A DNA stretch of 64,000 nt from Pseudoalteromonas sp. Scap06 (GTDB taxonomy: Bacteria; Pseudomonadota; Gammaproteobacteria; Enterobacterales; Alteromonadaceae), in contig NZ_CP041330.1 in NCBI RefSeq assembly GCF_013394165.1, forward strand, positions 682,001 to 746,000. Reading direction: 5' to 3'. The notes under the pieces were generated by a model that was given only the letters and a program-made list of their open reading frames with translations, had not been told where the DNA came from and ran no database searches. A program made the position numbers and the translations under genes. Shown in pieces: positions 8,888 through 16,968 of this stretch; position 1 is the first letter of the stretch; each line of letters begins with the position of its first letter.

Positions 8888-10047
8888 AACAAGTACAGGT
8901 TTGTATAGTGGGTGGTGGCTGCGTTGGGTTAACGCTGGCGCTCGGGCTTGCTAAAGCGAATATTAGCGTGGCTGTGTTAGATGCTGCGCCAACTCAAGCT
9001 CCACCGAGTGATGATTATGGCTTACGAGTTAGTGCACTAAGTATTGCCAGCCAGACCTTACTGGAGCAATTAAATGTATGGCCACACATAATAGCTGAGC
9101 GTGCTTGTGCTTATACGCACATGGATGTTCGTGATGCCGACAGCTTTGGAAAAATAGCCTTTAATAACGAGCAACTTGAGCTTGAGCATTTAGGGCACAT
9201 AGTTGAAAACGATATTATTCGCTTTGCGCTAATAAAAGAGCTTGAGCAACAAAGTAATGCCACACTGATGTTTGATACCGAGTATCAGCAAATACATCAA
9301 AGTGAGTCTGATGTATTTATTAATTTAAAAACTGGCGAACCTATTATTGCTAAGTTGCTGGTGGCGGCTGATGGCGCAAATTCAGCGATTCGTAAACAGT
9401 TTAATATGGCGCTGAGCTTTAAAGATTACGATCACCATGCGTTAGTAGCGACAGTTAAAACCAAAGAGTCACATGTAAATACCGCACGCCAAGTGTTTTT
9501 ACCAACCGGGCCACTAGCGTTTTTACCACTAAGCGATGAGCATACTCATTCAATTGTGTGGTCAACCAGCCCCAATCATTGCGATGAATTGTTAGCAATG
9601 GACGACACCGCCTTTAATAAAGCAGTTATGGCTGCCATAGATGGCCAATGTGGTTTATGTGAAGTGCAAAGTAAGCGCGTCGCATTCCCACTTAAAATGC
9701 GTTACGCCCAACAATGGGTTAATGGCAAGGTGGTGTTAATGGGCGATGCAGCGCATACCATTCATCCATTAGCAGGGCTCGGTATGAACCTGGGCCTAAA
9801 AGATGCCGCTTATTTAATTGAGTTATTAACAAGGGATAGCGAGGAGTTTGCAAGTACGCGCACACTGCGTGATTACGAACGTACCCGCAAGCTCGACGCA
9901 CAAAAGCACATCGCCATGATGCAAGGGCTAAAAGAGCTATTTGAAGGTGCAAACCCAGTTAAAAAGCTGATTCGTGGTTTAGGGCTTTCACTCGTTGATA
10001 ACTTAGGCCCAATCAAACATCTATTCGCTAAAGAAGCGATAGGCTAG
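8884..10047 (+). CDS. ubiI: FAD-dependent hydroxylase of UbiH/UbiF/VisC family (probably UbiI)
   Basis: A second flavoprotein monooxygenase of the ubiquinone hydroxylase family, 387 residues: FAD motif CIVGGGCVGLTLALG at the N-terminus, DG motif VAADGANSAIR near 160, and GDAAHTIHPLAGLGMNLGLKD near 285. It overlaps the ubiH stop by 4 bp and ends the operon, followed by a terminator. In E. coli the gene in this position is visC/ubiI, the C5 hydroxylase; that identity is inferred from position, since UbiF and UbiI are hard to tell apart by motif alone. Confidence 0.85.
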   Translation: MKQVQVCIVGGGCVGLTLALGLAKANISVAVLDAAPTQAPPSDDYGLRVSALSIASQTLLEQLNVWPHIIAERACAYTHMDVRDADSFGKIAFNNEQLELEHLGHIVENDIIRFALIKELEQQSNATLMFDTEYQQIHQSESDVFINLKTGEPIIAKLLVAADGANSAIRKQFNMALSFKDYDHHALVATVKTKESHVNTARQVFLPTGPLAFLPLSDEHTHSIVWSTSPNHCDELLAMDDTAFNKAVMAAIDGQCGLCEVQSKRVAFPLKMRYAQQWVNGKVVLMGDAAHTIHPLAGLGMNLGLKDAAYLIELLTRDSEEFASTRTLRDYERTRKLDAQKHIAMMQGLKELFEGANPVKKLIRGLGLSLVDNLGPIKHLFAKEAIG

Positions 10048-10098
10048 TAATAAAGACAAGCGGTCAGTTTTTAGCTATCAGCTTTAAGCCAAAGAAAA

Positions 10099-10130
10099 GC
10101 CGATGTTTTAGTTTAAACATCGGTTTTTTT
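10099..10130 (+). terminator. Rho-independent terminator of the ygfB-ubiI operon
   Basis: Stem CCGATGTTT / AAACATCGG with a short loop, followed by a run of T's, about 50 bases after the last stop codon. Confidence 0.85.
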
Positions 10131-10214
10131 GTTTATAGGCTAATGCTATCTTTTGTGTAGGCGTACAGCTTGCTGACGCGACAAGCGAAGCTCGTAATGC
10201 TTTAAGTTAATGAG

Positions 10215-11414
10215 CTACAAATTTTCTTGTGCTTCATTCACCATATCTTGCAGTGCATCGATTAACAATGGGTCACGCGAGTTCTGTTTAGCAAGTTCTA
10301 GTGCGTGTGTCATGCTGGTAACGGCTTCTTTAAACTGTTTGTCAGCAGTGTAGCCTTGCGATAATCGCATGTGGGAGTAAGCTGCATTTGGGTAATCGCG
10401 AGTAAAGTGTTTAAGCGTCGTTATCGCTTTTTTAGTGTTGCCAAACTTTTGCTGGCGGTGGGCAAATTCTACGTACACATCTTGTGGAATTTTAAGCTCA
10501 AATCCGTACTTATCACTAAGTGCTTGGTAATAACCGGTAATAAGCGATACATCCGCAAATTTTCCGTGCTCGTCAGTCACTTTAAATATTAGGTCGCTAA
10601 ATAAGTGAATTAAGCTATCGCTAAGTGCTGGAAGTATGGTGCCCATATGAGTAAAAGAGGGGTAATGCTTATATTCCCATTTCAGCTGCGTGGGCATTTG
10701 TTGCTCTAAATTTACTAAAGTATTTAATGCACCTGTATAAAAACGTGCGCCTTCACTTGCTACACTAATAAATAGCGCTTGAGCGCCTTTAGGGTTTTTA
10801 GTGTATTTAGTGATATTACTTTTTAACTCTTCATCACTCCACCAACTATTTGGGCTTATGGCTATATAGTTGTTAAATAATTCCGGCTGATTAACTAAAG
10901 TATAAAGCGCTAATGTACCAGCATTAGAATGACCAATTAAGGTGTTGTAACCATTAGTTGGGTAGTTGCTATTTATGAAGGGCATGAGTTCGCCAGACAC
11001 AAACTTTAAAAAATTATCGGTTTGCCCTGCGTCAGGCCATTTGTTTTTAACAAAGGTTTGAAACTCCGTTTTAGGCTCCCCTTGTACTTTGGGTAAGTAA
11101 TCACGAACACGGTTAGTTGTATCAATAGCAACAAGCATGGCATTAGGTATCTGATCGTAATCAACAAGGGATTTGATTACGCCAGACGCCGTATGAAAGT
11201 GTTCAACACCATCAAGTAAATAAATAACGTAAAGCGGCTGATCGTCTTTTACGGTTTCAGGTATGAAGATTCTGAGAGGTCTGTCTTCATTAAGTATTTT
11301 TGATTGAAGAATGACTTTTTTACCCACGGTTATGTCGGTTGTAGCGGTGTTTGCATAGCTTAAAAAAGAGGTACTAAAAGTAAGTATTAATACAAGCGAT
11401 AATAAAAGCTTCAT
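10215..11414 (-). CDS. Secreted alpha/beta-hydrolase esterase (Fes/IroE-like) with C-terminal TPR region
   Basis: A protein of 399 residues with a signal peptide (LLLSLVLILTFSTSFLSYANT). The putative-esterase (esterase D/enterochelin-esterase-like) domain contains YLLDGVEHF, the nucleophile elbow GHSNAGT near residue 160, and a late His in HYPSFTHMG. The C-terminal ~90 residues form TPR-like helices (HFTRDYPNAAYSHMRLSQGY). Homologues are annotated as siderophore or carboxyl esterases, but no siderophore genes lie nearby, so the substrate is open. It is monocistronic, convergent to ubiI. Confidence 0.8.
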   Translation of the reverse strand: MKLLLSLVLILTFSTSFLSYANTATTDITVGKKVILQSKILNEDRPLRIFIPETVKDDQPLYVIYLLDGVEHFHTASGVIKSLVDYDQIPNAMLVAIDTTNRVRDYLPKVQGEPKTEFQTFVKNKWPDAGQTDNFLKFVSGELMPFINSNYPTNGYNTLIGHSNAGTLALYTLVNQPELFNNYIAISPNSWWSDEELKSNITKYTKNPKGAQALFISVASEGARFYTGALNTLVNLEQQMPTQLKWEYKHYPSFTHMGTILPALSDSLIHLFSDLIFKVTDEHGKFADVSLITGYYQALSDKYGFELKIPQDVYVEFAHRQQKFGNTKKAITTLKHFTRDYPNAAYSHMRLSQGYTADKQFKEAVTSMTHALELAKQNSRDPLLIDALQDMVNEAQENL

Positions 11415-11610
11415 AAATATCCTTATTTAATAATGTGTTGCTTGATAATTGCACGGCTTTAGGTTTGAGTAAATGTTTATATTTTAGAAGTAAATGTAGA
11501 GCTTAAATAATTTAAAGCTATGCTTTTCAAGCTCGGCGTCTACCTCGTAAATATTAAACACTTATTTTTATTTTATTTGTTGATATAAAGGGAGCATCCA
11601 ATAATGTCTT
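11415..11610. other. Intergenic stretch upstream of the esterase and before the heptamer array
   Basis: AT-rich non-coding DNA with no ORF or clear hairpin; it should contain the minus-strand promoter of the esterase gene, but I see no convincing -10/-35 pair. Confidence 0.4.
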
Positions 11611-11689
11611 CCCGAAACCCGAAACCCGAAACCCGAAACCCGAAACCCGAAACCCGAAACCCGAAACCCGAAACCCGAAACCCGAAACC
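11611..11689. repeat. Tandem heptamer repeat (CCCGAAA) x 11
   Basis: Eleven perfect head-to-tail copies of the 7-base unit CCCGAAA plus a final CC. Located between the divergent esterase gene and rpsF, about 35 bp before the putative rpsF -35 element. There are no spacers, so it is not a CRISPR array. Confidence 0.97.
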
Positions 11690-11724
11690 TTTAACACTTA
11701 TCTATCAAAGCTTAAAAAACCTGC

Positions 11725-11753
11725 TTGCTTAATTATCCTACTAAGCGTAAAAT
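11725..11753 (+). promoter_or_regulatory. Putative promoter of the rpsF operon
   Basis: TTGCTT (11725-11730), 17-bp spacer, TAAAAT (11748-11753), about 92 bases upstream of the rpsF start codon, leaving a leader of ~85 nt. Confidence 0.5.
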
Positions 11754-11796
11754 GCGCGCTCATTTCGGCTTTTAAACTATTAATTCCTTGCCTTAA

Positions 11797-11840
11797 ACCG
11801 ACCGGCCGAAACGGTAGAAGGCTCTATTAACCGTAAGGAA
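11797..11840 (+). promoter_or_regulatory. Candidate S6:S18 autoregulatory leader element
   Basis: The rpsF leader contains repeated ACCG and CCG trinucleotides (11797-11807) and a stem ACGGT (11811-11815) pairing with ACCGT (11830-11834) just before the Shine-Dalgarno AAGGAA. rpsF-rpsR leaders of many bacteria carry a CCG-containing hairpin bound by the S6:S18 complex. Presence here is suggested by position and motif only; the fold was not computed. Confidence 0.3.
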
Positions 11841-11845
11841 TATCC

Positions 11846-12187
11846 ATGCGTCATTACGAAATCGTATTCATGGTTCACCCTGATCAGAGTGAGCAAGTAT
11901 CTGGTATGATCGAACGTTATACTGGTTCTATCACTGAAGCGGGTGGTACTATCCACCGTCTTGAAGACTGGGGCCGTCGTCAACTGGCTTACCCAATCAA
12001 CAAGCTTCATAAAGCTCATTATGTTCTTATGAACGTTGAAGCACCAACTGAAGTAATCAGCGAGCTAGAAACTACTTTCCGCTACAACGATGCAGTGCTT
12101 CGTAACTTAGTTATGCGTACTAAAAACGCTGTAACTGAAGCGTCTCCTCTTGTAAGAGAAGAGAAGAAAGAAGCACCAGCTGCTTAA
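11846..12187 (+). CDS. rpsF: 30S ribosomal protein bS6
   Basis: A protein of 113 residues starting [17 protein letters not shown], the conserved bS6 N-terminus, with [14 protein letters not shown] and the [11 protein letters not shown] segment. It binds S18 and 16S rRNA in the small subunit platform. It has a Glu/Ala-rich C-terminal tail as in other gammaproteobacteria. First gene of rpsF-priB-rpsR-rplI, with an AAGGAA ribosome binding site. Confidence 0.98.
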   Translation: MRHYEIVFMVHPDQSEQVSGMIERYTGSITEAGGTIHRLEDWGRRQLAYPINKLHKAHYVLMNVEAPTEVISELETTFRYNDAVLRNLVMRTKNAVTEASPLVREEKKEAPAA

Positions 12188-12230
12188 TTGTTTTGAGTCC
12201 TAGCATGGCACGTAGTCAGCAGTTACTATA

Positions 12231-12548
12231 ATGGTTAGCCCATATACGAATCAGCTGGTTATATCGGGGGTAGTTTGTAAAACACCCAAGTTTAGCCAAA
12301 GCCCCGCGGGCATACCGCATTGTATTTTTGTTGTAGAACATAAATCAATGCAAGTTGAAGCAGATCTTAACCGTAATAGTTACGTTAGGCTTCAGGTGGT
12401 TGCCAGTGGTAAGCAAATGCAACAACAGACTCAACATTTGCACGTTGGGCAGGCATTGCAAGTGAGTGGTTTTTTAAATCGCCACGAAGGTCGTAACGGC
12501 CTTAGCCAATTGGTTTTGCATGCTCAGCATATAGAAAGAATTATTTGA
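12231..12548 (+). CDS. priB: Primosomal replication protein N (PriB)
   Basis: A protein of 105 residues with a single OB fold, related to SSB: NQLVISGVVCKTPKFSQSPAGIPHCIFVVEH at the N-terminus and the LHVGQALQVSGFLNRH strand. PriB stabilises PriA on DNA and stimulates DnaT loading during replication restart. Its place between rpsF and rpsR is the classical gammaproteobacterial arrangement and supports the call. Confidence 0.95.
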   Translation: MVSPYTNQLVISGVVCKTPKFSQSPAGIPHCIFVVEHKSMQVEADLNRNSYVRLQVVASGKQMQQQTQHLHVGQALQVSGFLNRHEGRNGLSQLVLHAQHIERII

Positions 12549-12560
12549 GGAATTAATCTC

Positions 12561-12788
12561 ATGGCACGTTATTTCAGACGTCGTAAGTTCTGCCGCTTTA
12601 AAGCGGAAGGCGTACAACAAATCGATTACAAAGATCTAGCTACTCTTAGAAACTATGTTACAGAAAGTGGCAAAATCGTACCTAGCCGTATCACAGGTAC
12701 TAGCGCTAAATACCAGCGCCAGCTAGCAACTGCTATTAAGCGTGCTCGCTACTTAGCCCTTCTTCCATACACTGACTTACATAAGTAA
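12561..12788 (+). CDS. rpsR: 30S ribosomal protein bS18
   Basis: A protein of 75 residues beginning [13 protein letters not shown], with the conserved core [48 protein letters not shown] shared by gammaproteobacterial bS18 (only the start and order are given here as evidence). Full length, preceded by GAGG and 12 bp after priB. Confidence 0.98.
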
Positions 12789-12824
12789 GCAGCGGATTAA
12801 CACGTTTTTAAAAGGTGTAGAAAC

Positions 12825-13277
12825 ATGCAAGTTATTCTACTAGATAAGATCGCTAACCTAGGTGGCCTAGGTGACCAGGTTGTAGTTAAATCTGGCTTCG
12901 CACGTAACTTCCTTTTCCCACAAGGTAAGGCAGTTCCTGCAACTAAAGCAAACATTGAAACGTTTGACGCACGTCGCGCAGAACTAGAAGCAAAAATCGC
13001 TGAACAGTTAACTGCAGCACAAGCACGCGCTGACAAACTTGAAGCATTAGCTGAAGTTACATTAGTATCTAAAGCTGGTGACGAAGGTAAATTATTCGGT
13101 TCAATCGGTACTCGTGACATCGCTGACGCTATCTCAGCTGTTGGTGTTGAAGTTGCTAAATCAGAAGTTCGTTTACCTCTAGGTACTATCCGTGAGACTG
13201 GCGAATTTGACGTTGCAATCGCAGTACACTCAGACGTAACAGCTACAATTAAAGTAATCGTTATTGCTGAAGCTTAA
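12825..13277 (+). CDS. rplI: 50S ribosomal protein bL9
   Basis: A protein of 150 residues. The N-terminal domain [22 protein letters not shown] with the [13 protein letters not shown] signature is followed by the long connecting helix (Ala/Glu-rich, about 45-75) and the C-terminal globular domain ([15 protein letters not shown]). It binds 23S rRNA at the L1 side. Last gene of the operon, followed by a strong terminator. Confidence 0.98.
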   Translation: MQVILLDKIANLGGLGDQVVVKSGFARNFLFPQGKAVPATKANIETFDARRAELEAKIAEQLTAAQARADKLEALAEVTLVSKAGDEGKLFGSIGTRDIADAISAVGVEVAKSEVRLPLGTIRETGEFDVAIAVHSDVTATIKVIVIAEA

Positions 13278-13296
13278 TTTTTAGAATTAAGTTTAA

Positions 13297-13325
13297 AAAA
13301 AACCGTGCTTTGCACGGTTTTTTTG
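13297..13325 (+). terminator. Rho-independent terminator after rplI
   Basis: Stem AACCGTGC / GCACGGTT with a TTT loop, flanked by A's upstream and seven T's downstream. Confidence 0.92.
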
Positions 13326-13503
13326 TGTCTAAAATTTATAACCCAAAGCAATAAATTGTTTGTTGTGGGTAAAATTAAGCACGTTTCTAAAATAAAGCTT
13401 CATTTTCTACAAATATTTTCTATTTCATTTAAACCTTTCTATTCTTCTGCGCGTCTTATAAGTTAAATTGCAATTACATAATTATAAACAGGAAAAATTT
13501 GCG

Positions 13504-14055
13504 ATGTTAATGGACGCTAATCAGCCAATAACTGATCAAGTGCAGCAAATGCTTATTGATCAAGTTAAAAACGGCGACCAGTTAGCTTATAAAGCGCTCT
13601 ATGACATGCATAAAGCAAAAGTTTATGGCTTATGCCTGAGGCTTATAGCCGATGAGGAGTATGCACAAGATGCTACCCAAGAAGTGTTTGTGCAAGTATG
13701 GAACAAAATAGCGCAATTTGATGGACGTTCGCAGTTTTCCACTTGGCTTTATAGTGTCGCCAGTAATATTGCTATTAGTTATGTGCGCAGACAAAAACAT
13801 TGGCTTAATAAAGTAATTAGCTTTGAGCAAAGCGGAATGGATGAACAAGCTGCACATGACTGTAACGGATTAAATGGGCTAGATAAATTAATTGTTAGAC
13901 TGCCTGAGCGCGCAAGAATGGTATTTGTGCTTTATGCAGTAGAAGGTTACAGGCATGAGGAAATTGCAACCCTGTTAGGTATGGCGGTAGGCTCTAGTAA
14001 GGCGCAATATCATCGTGCAAGGCAATTATTAAAGCAGTGGTATGAAAATGAGTAA
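13504..14055 (+). CDS. ECF-type RNA polymerase sigma factor
   Basis: An extracytoplasmic-function sigma-70 factor of 183 residues. Region 2 reads LAYKALYDMHKAKVYGLCLRL then YAQDATQEVFVQVWNKI and FSTWLYSVASN; region 4 reads RARMVFVLYAVEGYRHEEIA then GSSKAQYHRAR, a helix-turn-helix. Start chosen at ATG 13504, ten bases after an AGGA; a TTG frame extension to 13468 lacks a ribosome site. It overlaps the next gene, whose product looks like its membrane anti-sigma factor, and a DUF4097 target follows. The inducing signal is unknown. Confidence 0.88.
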   Translation: MLMDANQPITDQVQQMLIDQVKNGDQLAYKALYDMHKAKVYGLCLRLIADEEYAQDATQEVFVQVWNKIAQFDGRSQFSTWLYSVASNIAISYVRRQKHWLNKVISFEQSGMDEQAAHDCNGLNGLDKLIVRLPERARMVFVLYAVEGYRHEEIATLLGMAVGSSKAQYHRARQLLKQWYENE

Positions 14056-14527
14056 AACAAATTTTGATGACTACTTAAATGAGTCTTTAACCCAGTTAGA
14101 TAAAAATATTCCACCAAAAAAAGAACTGTGGAATGGGATTGAGCGCGCAATAATAGCTAATGATCAGCCCACTATTAATACTAATCAATATTGGCCAAAG
14201 CTCACCGCCATTGCTGCATGTTTTACCGCGGTTTTGGTCAGCACAGTATTGTTATTTAAAGTACCAGAGGCAAATACTGCAGTGGCAATGAGTGAGTTTT
14301 TTACTAAACAAAAACAAAGTTTACTAGTGCAATATCAAAGCCAAGCAGCATTGACCGACAATTGGCAAGTACAGTTACAAGAACTTGAAGATGCAGAGCA
14401 AGCAATAAAGCAAACTCTTGAAAATGAACCGAAAAACAAGGCGCTATTGTCTATGTTAGCGCAAGTTTATCAACAACAACTCGACTTAATTAACAAGGTG
14501 CATGCACCGCGTTGGCAACACATCTAG
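14048..14527 (+). CDS. Putative anti-sigma factor, single-pass membrane protein
   Basis: A protein of 159 residues whose start overlaps the sigma factor stop (ATG at 14042 or 14048 possible). An N-terminal ~50-residue cytosolic part (FDDYLNESLTQLDKNIPPKKELWNGIERAI) precedes one membrane helix (LTAIAACFTAVLVSTVLLF) and a periplasmic Gln/Glu-rich coiled coil to the C-terminus. This is the usual layout of anti-sigma factors paired with ECF sigmas, although no zinc-binding HxxxCxxC motif is present. The role is inferred from topology and neighbourhood. Confidence 0.6.
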   Translation: MSKTNFDDYLNESLTQLDKNIPPKKELWNGIERAIIANDQPTINTNQYWPKLTAIAACFTAVLVSTVLLFKVPEANTAVAMSEFFTKQKQSLLVQYQSQAALTDNWQVQLQELEDAEQAIKQTLENEPKNKALLSMLAQVYQQQLDLINKVHAPRWQHI

Positions 14528-14536
14528 GAGAAATAA

Positions 14537-15475
14537 ATGAAAGCAATAATATTAGGGATCGCTTTATTACCCATGGCCGTATTTGCTGGTGAAAAAATAG
14601 ATCAGCAAATTGAGGTACCCAATGCTGGGGTGATCCACATTGAAAACCAGCGTGGTGATATTAAAGTGACAGGTTGGGATAAAAATCAATTTAAAGTAAC
14701 CGGTGAACTTGATGATAAGGCACAAGGCTACACACTTAAAACACAGGGTAATAAAACCCAGTTTATTGTGAAAATGCCTGAACTTTCTAATTGGGATAAT
14801 AACAACAATGGCTCAACGCTCACTATTTTTATGCCAAAGAGTAGTGCGCTAGAATTTGTGGGTGTTAATGCATCTATAACGGCCAAAGAGTTACAAAAAG
14901 GTACTGAAATTGATGTAGTTAATGGGGCTATTACAGTAAACGATCTTAATGGCGATATTAAGCTGACCACTGTAAATGGTGACATCAAGGCAAAAGCACT
15001 TAATGGTAAAGTTCAGTTTGAAACTGTTAATGGTTCGATTGATGATCAGCAATCTAGCGGTGAAGTTCGTTTTAGTGCGGTTAATGGCGATATTACATCA
15101 AACTCGACGGCCAATGATATTCGCTTAGAAAACGTAAATGGCGATATTAACTTTAATTTCGATGCAATTAAAGAGTTACAAATAAGCACCGTTAATGGCG
15201 AAGTTAAGGTACAAATTAACCGCCTTCTGAGTGATGCTGATGTGAGTTTTGAATCTGTTAGTGGTAACGCTGCGTTTTATTTCCCTGCTGATTTATCAGC
15301 ACAATTTGAGGTGGAAGCACACGCTGGCGGTAAAATTGACAACCAGTTAACTAACGATCAAGTACAAAAAGCCAAATATGGCCCAGCAAGTGGAATTAAG
15401 TTTAATACTAATGGCACTGATGCTAGCGTAGAGATGAATACTATTAGCGGTGATATCGAACTTAAACGTCAATAA
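14537..15475 (+). CDS. DUF4097-family secreted beta-helix-like repeat protein
   Basis: A protein of 312 residues with a cleavable signal peptide (MKAIILGIALLPMAVFAGEK) and a core of short repeats built on VNGDI/VNGxI, at least seven of them between residues 125 and 235. This is the beta-strand repeat pattern of the DUF4097 (putative adhesin) family. It is the third gene of the sigma/anti-sigma unit (10-bp gap), so it is likely either the output of the regulon or a cell-envelope signal component. No catalytic motif is visible. Confidence 0.75.
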   Translation: MKAIILGIALLPMAVFAGEKIDQQIEVPNAGVIHIENQRGDIKVTGWDKNQFKVTGELDDKAQGYTLKTQGNKTQFIVKMPELSNWDNNNNGSTLTIFMPKSSALEFVGVNASITAKELQKGTEIDVVNGAITVNDLNGDIKLTTVNGDIKAKALNGKVQFETVNGSIDDQQSSGEVRFSAVNGDITSNSTANDIRLENVNGDINFNFDAIKELQISTVNGEVKVQINRLLSDADVSFESVSGNAAFYFPADLSAQFEVEAHAGGKIDNQLTNDQVQKAKYGPASGIKFNTNGTDASVEMNTISGDIELKRQ

Positions 15476-15501
15476 TTAGCTATTTTATTTCAAGTAACAA
15501 A

Positions 15502-15527
15502 AAGCAGGAAAAGATTTCCTGCTTTGC
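15502..15527 (+). terminator. Rho-independent terminator after the DUF4097 gene
   Basis: Stem AGCAGGAAA / TTTCCTGCT with AGA loop followed by a short T-rich stretch. Confidence 0.7.
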
Positions 15528-15588
15528 TATTTGCACAGCCCCGCCAAGTCGATAGAATAGAGCTATTCAATTTTAGTACTGTGAAGTT

Positions 15589-16968
15589 ATGGCCAAACCA
15601 GATAAGCAAGTCGACACTCTTAAAGTTCCTCCCCATTCAATAGAAGCTGAACAATCTGTTTTAGGTGGTTTGATGCTTGATAACCAAGCATTTGATCGCG
15701 TAGCTGAACTTGTTGTGGCGCAGGATTTTTATACCCGTACCCATAAGCTTATTTTTGAGGCGATGACGGCTCTTGCTGAAATTGGTGATCCGATTGACTT
15801 AATCACAATTTCTGAGAGTTTAGAAAAAAATAACCAGTTGTCAGGTATTGGTGGATTCGCGTATTTAGCCGAAATAGCAAAAAACACCCCAAGTGCTGCC
15901 AATATTGACGCTTACGCAAGTATTGTTCGCGAGCGCGCCGTTGTTCGCGAAATGATTGGTGTTGCCAATGAAATAGCCGAAGCGGGTTTTAATCCTGAAG
16001 GGCGTACTAGCCACGACTTACTTGATTTTGCTGAAAGTAAAGTATTTAAAATTGCTGAGCAGCGTACAAAAAGTAGTGAAGGCCCACAAAGCATTCACAA
16101 CATACTTGAAAAAACCGTTGATAAAATAGAAGAGCTTTACCAGTCACCACAAGATGGTGTGACCGGTGTGAGCACGGGGTATGCTGATCTTGATAAAATG
16201 ACTACAGGTTTGCAGCCATCTGATTTAATTATTGTGGCAGCGCGTCCATCAATGGGTAAAACCACTTTTGCTATGAACCTTGCTGAACATGCCGCAATGA
16301 CTCAAGACAAGCCAGTGCTTATTTACTCTCTAGAGATGCCCTCTGAACAAATTATGATGAGGATGCTGGCGTCCCTTGGCCGAATTAACCAAACTAAAGT
16401 ACGTACTGGTCAGCTAGATGACGATGACTGGGCGCGCCTTTCATCAACCATGGGATTACTCATGGAAAAAGGCAAAATGTACGTTGATGATGCCTCAGGC
16501 TTAACACCTACCGATGTTCGCTCACGTGCACGTCGTATAGCACGTGATCATGGTGGTATCAGTATGATCATGGTCGATTACCTGCAATTAATGCGTGTAC
16601 CTAGCTTGTCAGATAACCGTACCTTAGAAATTGCCGAAATTTCACGCTCACTCAAAGCATTAGCAAAAGAGTTGCAGTGTCCGGTTGTTGCTCTATCGCA
16701 GCTTAACCGTACTCTAGAGCAACGTGCTGATAAACGTCCAATTAACTCAGATTTACGTGAGTCGGGCTCTATTGAGCAAGATGCCGATTTGATCATGTTT
16801 ATTTATCGTGATGAAGTATACAACGAAGACAGTACTGAAAAAGGTATTGCCGAAATTATTATCGGTAAACAGCGTAACGGTCCGATTGGTAAAGTGCGCC
16901 TAACCTTCCAAGGTCAATTCTCTCGCTTTGATAATTACGCGGGGCCTGCTGTAGATGATGATTACTAA
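15589..16968 (+). CDS. dnaB: Replicative DNA helicase DnaB
   Basis: A hexameric 5'-3' replicative helicase of 459 residues. The N-terminal primase-interaction domain (PHSIEAEQSVLGGLMLD) is followed by a linker and the RecA-like motor, with Walker A in ARPSMGKTTFA near 222, Walker B in MIMVDYLQLMR near 328, and LSQLNRTLEQRADKRP (H4/sensor region). No intein is present. The stop overlaps alr by one base (TAATG), the same dnaB-alr pairing found in many gammaproteobacteria. Confidence 0.98.
   Translation: MAKPDKQVDTLKVPPHSIEAEQSVLGGLMLDNQAFDRVAELVVAQDFYTRTHKLIFEAMTALAEIGDPIDLITISESLEKNNQLSGIGGFAYLAEIAKNTPSAANIDAYASIVRERAVVREMIGVANEIAEAGFNPEGRTSHDLLDFAESKVFKIAEQRTKSSEGPQSIHNILEKTVDKIEELYQSPQDGVTGVSTGYADLDKMTTGLQPSDLIIVAARPSMGKTTFAMNLAEHAAMTQDKPVLIYSLEMPSEQIMMRMLASLGRINQTKVRTGQLDDDDWARLSSTMGLLMEKGKMYVDDASGLTPTDVRSRARRIARDHGGISMIMVDYLQLMRVPSLSDNRTLEIAEISRSLKALAKELQCPVVALSQLNRTLEQRADKRPINSDLRESGSIEQDADLIMFIYRDEVYNEDSTEKGIAEIIIGKQRNGPIGKVRLTFQGQFSRFDNYAGPAVDDDY

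Noticed and set aside
11611..11689. CRISPR-like array
   Set aside because: Units are 7 bases with no spacers and no cas genes nearby; it is a simple tandem repeat.
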